Shown here: in pieces, positions 16,316 to 25,651 of the stretch
Position numbering within the stretch: position 1 is the stretch's first letter
Layout: each line of letters opens with the position of its first letter
Assembly (NCBI RefSeq): GCF_013113735.1
Contig: NZ_CP053346.1
Span: forward strand, 3,424,001 to 3,488,000
DNA length: 64,000 nt
Direction of reading: 5' to 3'
DNA from: Sphingomonas sp. AP4-R1
GTDB taxonomy: Bacteria; Pseudomonadota; Alphaproteobacteria; Sphingomonadales; Sphingomonadaceae
Program-made: the position numbers and the translations under genes
The notes under the pieces: model-generated
What the model saw: only the letters and a program-made list of their open reading frames with translations
The model's database searches: none
What the model was told of the DNA's origin: nothing

Positions 16316-17340
16316 GTGCGCGCACCAGGCTGTCGCTGGAAGCGATCGTCTTCCTCTATTTCCTGTCCTATCTGCCCAACGTCATTCTGACGAAGCTGGT
16401 GACGAGCTTTCCGAGCCCCACGCTCGGCCGCCCTCTGACGGGGCTGGAAACGCTGCCCGCCACGCTGATCCTCAACACGCTGATGACCTACGGCTTCATC
16501 TGGGCATCGGGCTGGCATCGCGCGGCGAACAGCATGCAGGTGGGCGGCGTGCGCGTGCCGATCCCGACGCGCTACACCTTCCTGTCCGGTATCGGCACCG
16601 CGCTCGTGCTGTTCACCGTGCCTCTGTCCTTCACGTTCCAGGGCGTGAGCATCCCCTTCATCCAGTTGCTGATGCGTGGGGACATCCTGATCATCGCGCC
16701 GCTGGTCGACCTGATCTTCGGGCGGCGCGTGCGCTGGTGGAGCTGGGCGGCGCTCGTAATGGTGGCATTCGCGTTGTTCATCACGGTCAAGTCGCGCGGG
16801 GGGCTCGAACTGCCGCCGCTCGCGCTGCTGACGGTGCTGCTCTACACGGTCGGCTACTTCATCCGCCTCGCCGTGATGACGCGCGTGGCCAAGACGGGCG
16901 ACGACGCCTCGATCCGCCGCTATTTCGTGGAAGAGAAGATCATCGCGCTGCCGATGGCGGTGATCGTGCTGGGCCTGATCTCGGCCTCGGGCTTCGGCGG
17001 GCAGGCGGGGCAACTGGGCTTCGGCTTCATCGGCGTCTGGTCCGATCCGGTGATGCTGTGGCTGGTCGGCATCGCCATCACGCTCACGATCGTCTCGATC
17101 TTCGCCGCCGTGATCCTGCTGGATGCGCGCGAAAATGCCTATTGCGTGCCGATGGAGCGCGCGGCGAGCCTCATCGCGGGCATTGGCGGCGCGATCCTGC
17201 TGGCGATGTTCTGGGGCCTGCCATGGCCCAGCAGCGCCGATCTCACCGGCGCGGTCATCCTGATCGCCGCCATCGTCCTTCTCTCCGTCGCGCCGCGTCT
17301 GACGACCAGCGTGCGCCGCGCCCGTGCGGAGGCCCAGTAA
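16312..17340 (+). CDS. DMT/EamA-like integral membrane protein
   Basis: The protein has 342 residues with about ten hydrophobic segments, starting at the ATG at 16312 that overlaps the CapA-like stop (ATGA). Its layout, with two halves of about five helices each and a loop ILIIAPLVDLIFGRRVRWW, resembles drug/metabolite-type transporters, but no diagnostic signature is clear. It is the third gene of the P450 > CapA > membrane-protein unit and probably moves a substrate or product across the inner membrane. A TonB receptor gene follows after 69 bp. Confidence 0.7.
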   Translation: MSARTRLSLEAIVFLYFLSYLPNVILTKLVTSFPSPTLGRPLTGLETLPATLILNTLMTYGFIWASGWHRAANSMQVGGVRVPIPTRYTFLSGIGTALVLFTVPLSFTFQGVSIPFIQLLMRGDILIIAPLVDLIFGRRVRWWSWAALVMVAFALFITVKSRGGLELPPLALLTVLLYTVGYFIRLAVMTRVAKTGDDASIRRYFVEEKIIALPMAVIVLGLISASGFGGQAGQLGFGFIGVWSDPVMLWLVGIAITLTIVSIFAAVILLDARENAYCVPMERAASLIAGIGGAILLAMFWGLPWPSSADLTGAVILIAAIVLLSVAPRLTTSVRRARAEAQ

Positions 17341-17409
17341 CCGAGCAGTTTCGAACACCACCCGTGAAGCGCCGCAACGACGGCGACCGGGATAACAGGA
17401 GAGGAAAAC

Positions 17410-20085
17410 ATGGAGAGGATCATTTCGTGCGCCGGTCCGCGTCTGGCCGGTATCGCGATCGGCGCGCTGGCCATCGCGCTGGCGCAGGGCGCGTCGGCCC
17501 AGACGGCGGCGCCCGCCGCCCCGACCGCGAAGCCGGCTGATGCCGCCACGGCCAGCGCCGCCCCCTCGCAGCCGAATATCGAAGAGATCATCGTCACGGG
17601 CAGCCGCATCAAGGGCGTCTCGGCGGTGGGATCGAACGTGATCGCGATCGATCAGTCCAAGATCGCCGCCGAGCCCGTCACCTCCACCGCCGATCTGCTA
17701 CGCCGCGTGCCGCAGGTGATCGGCCTCGGCCAGAACCGTAACGGCGGCACCGCGCAGAATGCGGGCGCGAACGCCACGCGCGGCGCCGGCATCAACCTGC
17801 GCGGCATCGGCACCAACGCCACCCTCATTCTCGCGGACGGGCGGCGACTGCCCGCGCAGGGCACACAGGGGCAATATACCGATCCCTCGGTGCTGCCCTC
17901 GATCGCGCTCTCCCGCGTGGAGGTCGTGGCCGATGGCGCGTCCGCCATCTATGGCTCCGATGCGGTGGCGGGCGTGGTGAACTTCATCATGCGCAAGAAT
18001 TTCGACGGTGCCGAATTCCGCCTCCGCAGCGGCTTCACCGGCGGCTCCTATGGCGAGCAGCAGGCGGCGGGCATCTTCGGCAAGACCTGGACCGGCGGCT
18101 ACCTGACCGTGTCGGGCGAATATACCCATAACAGCGCGCTCACGGCGAGCGATCTGCCCTGGTATCAGGACGACAATCGCTACCGTGGCGGCCGCGATCT
18201 GCGCGTGACGAACTGCCAGCCGAGCACGATCACGGCGGGCGGCCGCACCTATGCGATCCCGCAGGGTGGCGTGACCAACGCCAATGTCGGCTCGCTCGTC
18301 GCGGGTACGAGCAACAAATGCTTCTACAACGCCTATGACTGGGTGATCCCCTCACAGACGCGCTACAGCGTGCTGGCCAATGTGAGCCAGGATATCGGCG
18401 AGAGCATCCGCATCTTCGGCGACGGCTTCTATTCGCGCCGCAACGGTAGTCTGCTGAACAACAACACGACCTTCACCGCGACAGTGACGCGCGCCAATCC
18501 GTTCTTCGTATCGCCCGTGGCGGGTGCCACCTCCGTCACCGTGCCCTATTCGCTGGTGCCGGAACTAGGCAGCGATAAATATCCCTATCGCGCCTATAGC
18601 TGGAGCACGTCGGGCGGCGTCGAGGCCAAGCTTTTCAGCGACTGGACCGGCACGGCTTATTACAGCCACGGCGAATCCTACGACATCTCCGATCGGCGCA
18701 CCGGCGTGAACGCCGCCGCGCTGGCGGCGGCCTTGCTCGACACCAATCCGGCCACCGCGCTCAACGTGTTCGGCGGCCCGAACAATCCCGCGACGCTGGC
18801 GCGCATCCACGACAATTATTTCCAGATCATCGGCAAGAACAAGCTGGACGTCGCCAACCTCCAGTTCAGCGGCACGGTGATGGAATTGCCGGGCGGCAAG
18901 CTGAAGCTGGCCTTCGGCGGCGAATATCGGCGCGAATATACGTTCACCGATCTCGTCTCGGGCAGCAGCGCCGCGCAGATCCACACCGCCGACAGCGGCA
19001 GCCGCAACGTGAAGGCGGTGTTCGGCGAACTCTATGTGCCGATCGTCGGCGGTGGCAATGCGATGACGGGTATCCAGGAACTCAGCCTGTCGGTCGCCGG
19101 CCGCTATGAAGATTACAGCGACTTCGGCAGCACCAGCAATCCGAAGGTGGGCGTCACGTGGAAGCCGGTGCGCGGCGTCGCGATCCGGGGCAGCTACGGC
19201 ACCTCGTTCCGTGCGCCGACCTTCACCGAAGTATCCACGATCGCGGGTGGCGCGGGCCTCTATTACGACACGCTGCCGGGCGCCTCGGGCAACGTGCAGG
19301 GCATCGGCATCGCCGGCGGCAATCCGAACCTGAAGCCGGAGACGGCGACCACCTGGTCCGGCGGCGTCGAGGTGAAGCCGCTGGCGGTGCCAGGGCTCAC
19401 GATCACGGGCACTTACTGGAACATCGATTACAAGAACCAGATCCAGGCGCTGCGCGGCACCTCCGGCATCCTGACCAATCCGCTCTACGCCTCGTTCGTC
19501 ACGCTTAATCCCACGGCGGCGCAGGTGGCGGCGCTGATCGGGTCGGGCCTGCCGATCAACAATGCGATCAACGCGTCCAACGTCGCCTTCATCGTCGACG
19601 GGCGGCGGCAGAATCTGGGCCGCTCCAAGGTGTCGGGCGTCGATTTCGGCGTGAACTACATGATGAGCCTCGGCGACTGGAAGCTCGATAGCGGCGTGCA
19701 GGGCACCTATTACACCCGCTACAAATTCCAGGCGGTGCCGGGGGCGGCGCTCGCCAGCGTGATCGGCACGATCAACTTCCCGCAGCGCTTCCGCGTGCAG
19801 GCCGATCTCGGCGTGGCGCACGGCAAGGTGAAGGGGCGCGTCACGCTCAACCACCTGAGCGGCTACGACAATACGGGCATCACCCCGATCCAGAAGGTGA
19901 GCGATTATGATACGGTCGATGCCTCGATCGGGATCGACATCACGCCGCGCCTGACGCTCTCGGTCGACGTCCGCAACCTGCTGAACGAGGATCCGCCCTT
20001 CGTCGATCAGACGCGCGGCTATGATCCGCAGTCGACCAATCCGGTGCCGCGCCTCGTCTCCGTCACGGCCGGGGTGAAATTCTGA
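17410..20085 (+). CDS. TonB-dependent outer-membrane receptor
   Basis: The protein has 891 residues with a signal peptide (about 1-30, ending ASAQT). The start is preceded by AGGAGAGG. A TonB-box-like segment (EEIIVTGSRIKG) is followed by the plug domain (LRRVPQVIGLGQNRNGG, VEVVADGASAIYGSDAVAGVVNFIM) and a 22-strand-type barrel ending in VSVTAGVKF with the terminal aromatic residue. It belongs to the large sphingomonad receptor group that imports organic substrates rather than only siderophores. The stop overlaps the tannase-family start by one base, implying uptake of the ester that this enzyme cleaves. Confidence 0.93.
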   Translation: MERIISCAGPRLAGIAIGALAIALAQGASAQTAAPAAPTAKPADAATASAAPSQPNIEEIIVTGSRIKGVSAVGSNVIAIDQSKIAAEPVTSTADLLRRVPQVIGLGQNRNGGTAQNAGANATRGAGINLRGIGTNATLILADGRRLPAQGTQGQYTDPSVLPSIALSRVEVVADGASAIYGSDAVAGVVNFIMRKNFDGAEFRLRSGFTGGSYGEQQAAGIFGKTWTGGYLTVSGEYTHNSALTASDLPWYQDDNRYRGGRDLRVTNCQPSTITAGGRTYAIPQGGVTNANVGSLVAGTSNKCFYNAYDWVIPSQTRYSVLANVSQDIGESIRIFGDGFYSRRNGSLLNNNTTFTATVTRANPFFVSPVAGATSVTVPYSLVPELGSDKYPYRAYSWSTSGGVEAKLFSDWTGTAYYSHGESYDISDRRTGVNAAALAAALLDTNPATALNVFGGPNNPATLARIHDNYFQIIGKNKLDVANLQFSGTVMELPGGKLKLAFGGEYRREYTFTDLVSGSSAAQIHTADSGSRNVKAVFGELYVPIVGGGNAMTGIQELSLSVAGRYEDYSDFGSTSNPKVGVTWKPVRGVAIRGSYGTSFRAPTFTEVSTIAGGAGLYYDTLPGASGNVQGIGIAGGNPNLKPETATTWSGGVEVKPLAVPGLTITGTYWNIDYKNQIQALRGTSGILTNPLYASFVTLNPTAAQVAALIGSGLPINNAINASNVAFIVDGRRQNLGRSKVSGVDFGVNYMMSLGDWKLDSGVQGTYYTRYKFQAVPGAALASVIGTINFPQRFRVQADLGVAHGKVKGRVTLNHLSGYDNTGITPIQKVSDYDTVDASIGIDITPRLTLSVDVRNLLNEDPPFVDQTRGYDPQSTNPVPRLVSVTAGVKF

Positions 20086-21629
20086 TGCGGGCGCGCGTCT
20101 CCCTCCTCGCTCTGGCCGGTGCGCTCTGGGCCGGGCCGGCGATGGCGCAGGGCTGCGCCGATCTGGCGGGCGATCAGCCGGGCAAGGTGCGCGTCACCGC
20201 CGCCGCGCAGGTCGCGGTCGGGCAGGATGTGGACGCGCTGCCGGAGACGCGCGGCTCGTACAAGCCGGTGCCGGTCACGATGCCCTTCTGCCGCGTGCAG
20301 GGCGTGATCGAGGGCAATATCGGCTTCGAACTGTGGCTGCCGGCGGGGGATCGGTGGAATGGTCGCCTGCTGGGCGCGGGCGTGGGCGGCGATGCGGGCG
20401 TGTTCAACTTCGCCGATCTCAGTCGCCGCGTCAGCGAGGGCTTCGCCGCCGTCACCACCGACAGCGGGCACAAGATCAGCCAGAAGCGCTGGATGGCCGA
20501 TCTCAAGGCGCGCGTGGATTACGAGCATCGCGCCACGCATCTGGCGACGCTGGCGGCCAAGGCGCTGGCGGCGCGTTTCTACGCGAAGCCGGTGATGCAC
20601 AGCTATTTCCTCGGCTGCTCGGGCGGCGGACGGCAGGGTCTGAAGGAGATGGAGAATTATCCGGGCGATTATGACGGCATCGTCGCCGGCGCGCCGGGGC
20701 CGTACATGCCGCTCATCTCCGTCCGCATGATGTGGTTCTCGCTGATGCAGAAGCACGATCCGGCGGGCGCGCTCACCGATGCCGACTGGGCGCTGTACGA
20801 GAAGAAGGCGATCGCGGCCTGCGACGGCAAGGACGGCGTGAAGGACGGAATCGTCGAAAATCCGCTGGCCTGCACGTTCAGGCCCGCCATTCTCGCCTGC
20901 AAGCAGGGGCAGGGGAGTGACTGCCTCGCCGTGCCCAAGGTGAAAATGATGGAGGCGATCGTCGCGCCGATGCGGGACGAGAAGGGCCGGCCGATGGATC
21001 GCGGCCTGCTGCCCGGCGTCCGCACCCGGCCGGGGCCGCCTTCGCCCTTGCTCGCGGCGATGTGGGGCGATGCGGTCTATGATGATCCGAACTGGAACGA
21101 GGACACGTTCCAGCGCACGGCCGATCTGAACAAGGTCAATGCCGTGATGCCCGAACTGCGCGCCGACAAGGTGACGATCGCGCCCTTCATCGCGCGCGGC
21201 GGCAAGGCGATCATCTATCAGGGCTGGGCGGACCCGTCCGTGATCGCCGGGCCGACCGTGGATTTCTACCGCAGGCTGGAGGCAGCGCAGGGCGGCGCGG
21301 CGAAGCTCTCGCAATCGGTGAAGCTGATGATGGTGCCCGGCATGTATCATTGCCGGGGTGGGCCGGGCGTGGACCAGTTCGGCGGCTCCGGCCAGATCAA
21401 CGCGCCGGGCGATGCCTCGCGCGACATTCTCTGGGCCGTGATCGACTGGGTGGAGAAGGGGCAGGCGCCGCAGACACTGACCGGCGCGCGCATCGTGGAC
21501 GGCAAGCCCGTCTTCACCCGCGCGATCTGCCCGTTCCCCAAGTCCGCCCGCTATGACGGGAAAGGCGAGGATAGTGATGCCCGCTCCTATACGTGCGAGG
21601 CCGATCCGGTCCTCGCATCCTATCGCTGA
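20085..21629 (+). CDS. Tannase/feruloyl-esterase family hydrolase
   Basis: The protein has 514 residues with a signal peptide (ALAGALWAGPAMAQ). The tannase-family nucleophile GCSGGGRQ, the Asp in WADPSVI and the HC pair in GMYHCRGG form the CS-D-HC motif, in which a disulfide links residues beside the catalytic Ser and His. A cluster of acidic residues (CDGKDGVKDGIVENP) matches the calcium-binding lid region of feruloyl esterases. It hydrolyses aromatic (galloyl, feruloyl or related) esters outside the cytoplasm. It is translationally coupled to the TonB receptor upstream (TGATG) and followed by another hydrolase. Confidence 0.92.
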   Translation: MRARVSLLALAGALWAGPAMAQGCADLAGDQPGKVRVTAAAQVAVGQDVDALPETRGSYKPVPVTMPFCRVQGVIEGNIGFELWLPAGDRWNGRLLGAGVGGDAGVFNFADLSRRVSEGFAAVTTDSGHKISQKRWMADLKARVDYEHRATHLATLAAKALAARFYAKPVMHSYFLGCSGGGRQGLKEMENYPGDYDGIVAGAPGPYMPLISVRMMWFSLMQKHDPAGALTDADWALYEKKAIAACDGKDGVKDGIVENPLACTFRPAILACKQGQGSDCLAVPKVKMMEAIVAPMRDEKGRPMDRGLLPGVRTRPGPPSPLLAAMWGDAVYDDPNWNEDTFQRTADLNKVNAVMPELRADKVTIAPFIARGGKAIIYQGWADPSVIAGPTVDFYRRLEAAQGGAAKLSQSVKLMMVPGMYHCRGGPGVDQFGGSGQINAPGDASRDILWAVIDWVEKGQAPQTLTGARIVDGKPVFTRAICPFPKSARYDGKGEDSDARSYTCEADPVLASYR

Positions 21630-21645
21630 CCGGGAGGGCGGGACG

Positions 21646-23022
21646 ATGCGCCGGATGTGGATGAGCATGGCCGCCCTGCTGGCGATCGGGGCCGCGTCGC
21701 CCGATCCCGCGGGCGTCACCCATGTCGGGGGCAGGCTCGACAATGGCGCCAACTGGGCGGCCGACATGCCCGCCCGGTGGAACGGCACGGTGCTGCTGTT
21801 CAGCCACGGATTTAGCTCGGCACCGGGCAACCCGGCGCGCAACCGGACGCGTGAGGGCGGCGCTGAATTGCTGGCGAAAGGCTATGCGCTGGTCGGCAGT
21901 TCCTACAGCGCCACCGGCTGGGCGCTGGAAGAGGCCGTGCCCGATCAGATCGCGACGCTGGACGCCTTCGCCACCCGTTTCGGCAAACCCAGGCGCGTGA
22001 TCGCTTATGGGGAGTCGATGGGGGGGCTGGTCACGGCCGCTTTGGTCGAGCGCCACCCCGAGCGGATCGACGGGGCGATGCCGATGTGCGCGTCCGTGTC
22101 GGGCGTGGTGGGCATGGAAAATCAGGCGCTCGATGGCGCATGGGCGCTGAAGACGCTGGTCGATCCGGGCGCGCCGCTGAAGATCGTGAACATCTGGCAG
22201 CAGGGCGGCCCGCAGCCGCCGATCCGGGAGGAGGGGCCGGCAGTGGATGCGCTGATCGCCAAGGCGATGGCGACGCCGCAGGGGCGGGCGCGGCTCATCC
22301 TCGCCAGCGCCTTCGCCCAGCTTCCCGACGAGCCGGACGACAAGGCTCCGCCGGCGGGTTCTCCCGATACCGAGGCGCGCGCGCAGGCCTATGCGCGCTG
22401 GTTCGCGATGGGCGTGTTCTTCCCGCGCTGGGATCAGGAGCGGCGCGCAGGGGGCAATGCCTCCTGGAATATGGGGATCGATTATCGCGCGCAGCTTCAG
22501 GCCTCCGGCCGCGCCGAGGCGGTGCGGACCGCGTATCGCAGCGCCGGCCTGTCGCTCGATGCGGATCTCGCGCTGTTGGCCAAGGCACCGCGCATCGCGG
22601 CGACCCCCAAGGCGGTCGCCTATATGCGCGCGAATTTCGTTCCCTCGGGCAAGCTGTCGCGGCCGGTCCTCACGCTCCATACGACGGGCGACGGCGCGAC
22701 GATGGTGACCTACGAACAGGCCTATGGTGCGATGGTCGCGCGGGCCGGTTCGGGTTCCCAGCTACGGCAGGCCTATGTCGCGGCGCCGGGCCATTGCACC
22801 TTCTCGATCGGAGAGACCGTCGCCGGGATCGAGGCGCTGGACCGGAGGATCACGCAGGGCCGCTGGGACGAGGCCATGCTCTCGCCTGGAGCGCTCAATC
22901 AGGCCACGAAGGAGGCCTCGGGCGAGACAGGACGCTTCGTCGCCTATCGCCCCGCGACGTTCCTGCGGCCCTGCGGCGTCAAAAGCGGATCCTGCCAGGG
23001 CGAGCCGCGACCGGCGATGTGA
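21646..23022 (+). CDS. Secreted alpha/beta-hydrolase
   Basis: The protein has 458 residues. I chose the ATG at 21646, preceded by GGGAGG, because it begins a signal peptide (MRRMWMSMAALLAIGAASP). The nucleophile elbow is AYGESMGG, VLLFSHGFSS is the oxyanion strand, and GHCTFS near the C-terminus supplies the likely His. The long insertion between them and the size exceed those of simple esterases; it resembles uncharacterised prolyl-oligopeptidase-like or S9-like hydrolases. It probably completes breakdown of the ester handled by the tannase-family enzyme 16 bp upstream. Confidence 0.8.
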   Translation: MRRMWMSMAALLAIGAASPDPAGVTHVGGRLDNGANWAADMPARWNGTVLLFSHGFSSAPGNPARNRTREGGAELLAKGYALVGSSYSATGWALEEAVPDQIATLDAFATRFGKPRRVIAYGESMGGLVTAALVERHPERIDGAMPMCASVSGVVGMENQALDGAWALKTLVDPGAPLKIVNIWQQGGPQPPIREEGPAVDALIAKAMATPQGRARLILASAFAQLPDEPDDKAPPAGSPDTEARAQAYARWFAMGVFFPRWDQERRAGGNASWNMGIDYRAQLQASGRAEAVRTAYRSAGLSLDADLALLAKAPRIAATPKAVAYMRANFVPSGKLSRPVLTLHTTGDGATMVTYEQAYGAMVARAGSGSQLRQAYVAAPGHCTFSIGETVAGIEALDRRITQGRWDEAMLSPGALNQATKEASGETGRFVAYRPATFLRPCGVKSGSCQGEPRPAM

Positions 23023-23130
23023 CCATGTGCCGATGGGGCAGGCCGATCTCGCGCTTCGCGACGCGCATCCGCTCAGGCATGGTGCGTCCTGGATGGCGGA
23101 TCTCTCTCCGTCGCGTACGGGAGTGATCGC

Positions 23131-24246
23131 ATGAAGCCGGTATTACGGACGCTCGGTCTGCTGGGCGCGATCCTGTGCGGAACGGCGGCGGCGGCCGGAC
23201 GCAGCGAAACGTTGCGCGTCATCTTCATCGATGTGGAAGGCGCCGCCGCGACCCTGTTCGTGACGCCGCAGCATCACGCCCTGCTCATCGATGCGGGATG
23301 GCCGGCGGCGCTGAGCGGCGGGTCCGTCGCGGGGGCGGACATGCCGCCCGCTCCGCGCCAGACGAGCGCCCAGCGGATCGCCGCGGCCGCGAGATCGGCC
23401 GGCGTATCGCGCATCGATTATCTGCTGCTGACCCATTATCACACCGATCATCTCGGCGGCGCGCTGGAACTGGCCGGGCTCATTCCGATCGGCACGTTCG
23501 TCGATCACGGGCCCAATCGCGAGCCTCCGTCCGCCGAGCCTCCGGCCAACCGACGCGGCTATCAGGCGGCCGAGCTTTACGCCGCGTACAGCGCCGGGAT
23601 CGCCGGTCGGCCGCACCGGGTGATGCGGCCGGGAGAGACGATGTCGCTCGACGGGCTGACGGTCACCGCGATCGACGCGGACGGCGCGATCATCGATCAT
23701 GCGCTGGCGGGAGCGGGTGGGCCGGGAGCGGGTTGCCCGGCCACCGCCCAGACCGTCGATATCGGCACGGACGAGAATCCGCGCTCGCTCGGCACCGTCC
23801 TGCAATGGGGTAGCGGGCGCATCCTGGCGCTGGGCGACACGACGCGCGTCGTGGAGGACAAACTTGCCTGCCCGCGCGATCTGATCGGCCCGGTGGATCT
23901 GATGATCGCCGACAATCACGGCTCCGCCAATGCGGGCAGCGCGCGGTTGCTCGATACCGTTCGACCGTCGCTTTATGTTTTCAACAACGGCGCGGCGAAG
24001 GGGGCCGATGCCGGCTCGCTCGAATTCGCGGCGGCGGCGCCCTACGTCCAGGCCAGCTGGCAGCTCCATTTCGCCACGCGCAGTCCCGATCTGAACGCTC
24101 CGTACGAACGGATCGCGAATTGGGGCGATCAGGACGGACATGCGCTTGTGGCGGAGGTGGGCAGGGACGGGACGATCGTCATGATCAATACCCGCACGGG
24201 GCTTTCCCGGCGCTACACCCGGGGCGAGCGGCCGAAGTCGCGCTGA
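23131..24246 (+). CDS. Secreted metallo-beta-lactamase-fold (ComEC-type) hydrolase
   Basis: The protein has 371 residues with a signal peptide (MKPVLRTLGLLGAILCGTAAAAG). The metal site LLTHYHTDHLGG (HxHxDH) starts a metallo-beta-lactamase fold, followed by LALGDTT and MIADNHGSANAGS. The opening segment LRVIFIDVEGAAATLFVT resembles the hydrolase domain at the C-terminus of ComEC/Rec2 proteins, which occurs alone in many catabolic loci. The substrate is unknown; periplasmic location is inferred from the leader. It lies between the hydrolase and the MFS transporter in the same direction. Confidence 0.83.
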   Translation: MKPVLRTLGLLGAILCGTAAAAGRSETLRVIFIDVEGAAATLFVTPQHHALLIDAGWPAALSGGSVAGADMPPAPRQTSAQRIAAAARSAGVSRIDYLLLTHYHTDHLGGALELAGLIPIGTFVDHGPNREPPSAEPPANRRGYQAAELYAAYSAGIAGRPHRVMRPGETMSLDGLTVTAIDADGAIIDHALAGAGGPGAGCPATAQTVDIGTDENPRSLGTVLQWGSGRILALGDTTRVVEDKLACPRDLIGPVDLMIADNHGSANAGSARLLDTVRPSLYVFNNGAAKGADAGSLEFAAAAPYVQASWQLHFATRSPDLNAPYERIANWGDQDGHALVAEVGRDGTIVMINTRTGLSRRYTRGERPKSR

Positions 24247-24360
24247 CTCGGTAGAGGCCCGGCTGAGGATCCGTCATGCGTGCGGTGCAACATGAACGGA
24301 AAAGTTCGCAAGCACAGGGAAATGGCGTCACCGGATGGTCGGTCTTATGTGCGCCGCACA

Positions 24361-25572
24361 ATGACTTCCGTATCCACGCGCCCCGCGCTCGGTCAGCAGC
24401 CGAGCGTTCAGATCCTGATGAGCGTCCTCTGCACGGCGCTCGCTTACTTCGCCGTCGGCCTGCCTCTGGCGGTGCTCCCGCAATGGGTGAATGGCGATCT
24501 CGGCTTCAGCGCCGCCACGGCGGGGCTGGCCATCTCGATCCAATATGTCGCCACCATCGTCAGCCGGGGCATGGTCGGCCCGATGGTCGATACGTCGGGC
24601 CCGAAGCGCGCCATCCTATTCGGTCTTTCGTGCAGCGTCGGCAGCGGCGTGGTGCTGCTGGCGGCGGCGCAGCTGACGGCTTACCCCGCGCTGGCGCTGG
24701 CGACGTTGTTTCTCAGCCGGATGATCCTCGGCTTCGGGGAAAGCCTGGTGGGCACCAGCGCGATCGCGTGGGGGATCGGCCGGGCCGGCGATACGCACAC
24801 GGCCAAGGTCATTTCGTGGAACGGCATCGCCACCTATGGCGCGATCGCCGCGGGCGCGCCCGTCGGCGTGATGCTGCTGCATCTGGGCGGGATGGCGGCC
24901 GTCGGCATCGCATTGGTCTGCACGGGGCTGATCGGGCTGGTCTTCGTCTGGCCGCAGTCGGCCACGCGCATCATTTCCGCCGAACGCCTGCCTTATTCCG
25001 CCGTCTTCGCCCGCGTGCTGCCTTATGGCGCCGCGCTGGGGCTCGGCGGGATCGGCTTCGGCGTGATCACCGCCTTCATCGCGCTCGATTATGCGGCGCA
25101 TGGCTGGGCGGCGGCGTGGACGGCGATCAGCGCCTTCGGCTGCGCGTTCGTCTTCGGTCGCTTGATGTTCGTCGGCAGCATCGCGAAGCATGGCGGGCTG
25201 CAGGTCGCGCTCACCTTTCTCGCGATCGAGACGGTGGGGCTCGTCACGGTCTGGCTCGCCGGAACCGCCTTGGTCGCAGCGACGGGCGCCGCGATCGCCG
25301 GGCTGGGCTTTGCGCTGATCTTCCCGGCGCTGGGCATGGTCGTCGTCGATCTGGTGCCGCCGCAAAGCCGGGGAAGCGCGATCGGCGCCTATTCGATGTT
25401 CACGGATATCGCATTGTGCATCACCGGCCCGGTCGCCGGCATTCTCGCGACCAAAGCGGGCTATGAGGCGCCGTTCCTGTTCGGCGCGGTCGGCTCGTTG
25501 CTCGGCCTCGGCATCACGGTGCTGCTCTTGCGGAAGGTGTCGGGCCCCGTCCGCTGGTTCCAGCTTCGATAG
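24361..25572 (+). CDS. MFS transporter (YfcJ/YhhS-like)
   Basis: The protein has about 403 residues from the ATG at 24361. Upstream in-frame starts (GTG 24280, ATG 24292, ATG 24322) would add a charged leader; no start has a strong ribosome-binding site, so the exact N-terminus is uncertain. It has 12 hydrophobic segments, with MVGPMVDTSGPKRAI as the MFS loop 2-3 motif and GFGESLVGTSAIAWGIGR like the YhhS/YfcJ arabinose-type exporters. Last gene of the + strand run, it could export or import a product of the esterase pathway. Confidence 0.88.
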   Translation: MTSVSTRPALGQQPSVQILMSVLCTALAYFAVGLPLAVLPQWVNGDLGFSAATAGLAISIQYVATIVSRGMVGPMVDTSGPKRAILFGLSCSVGSGVVLLAAAQLTAYPALALATLFLSRMILGFGESLVGTSAIAWGIGRAGDTHTAKVISWNGIATYGAIAAGAPVGVMLLHLGGMAAVGIALVCTGLIGLVFVWPQSATRIISAERLPYSAVFARVLPYGAALGLGGIGFGVITAFIALDYAAHGWAAAWTAISAFGCAFVFGRLMFVGSIAKHGGLQVALTFLAIETVGLVTVWLAGTALVAATGAAIAGLGFALIFPALGMVVVDLVPPQSRGSAIGAYSMFTDIALCITGPVAGILATKAGYEAPFLFGAVGSLLGLGITVLLLRKVSGPVRWFQLR

Positions 25573-25651
25573 ACCGCCAAGCCGGTCCGCCGGCGCCGGG
25601 CGTGCCGCTCGCTGCCGCCTCGGCTGACATCGGGCCGCAATCCTTCGACGA

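Noticed and set aside
23033..23134. 33-codon frame ending in an ATGA overlap with the MBL-fold gene
   Set aside because: Too short, no ribosome-binding site, no recognisable sequence; probably a non-coding gap.
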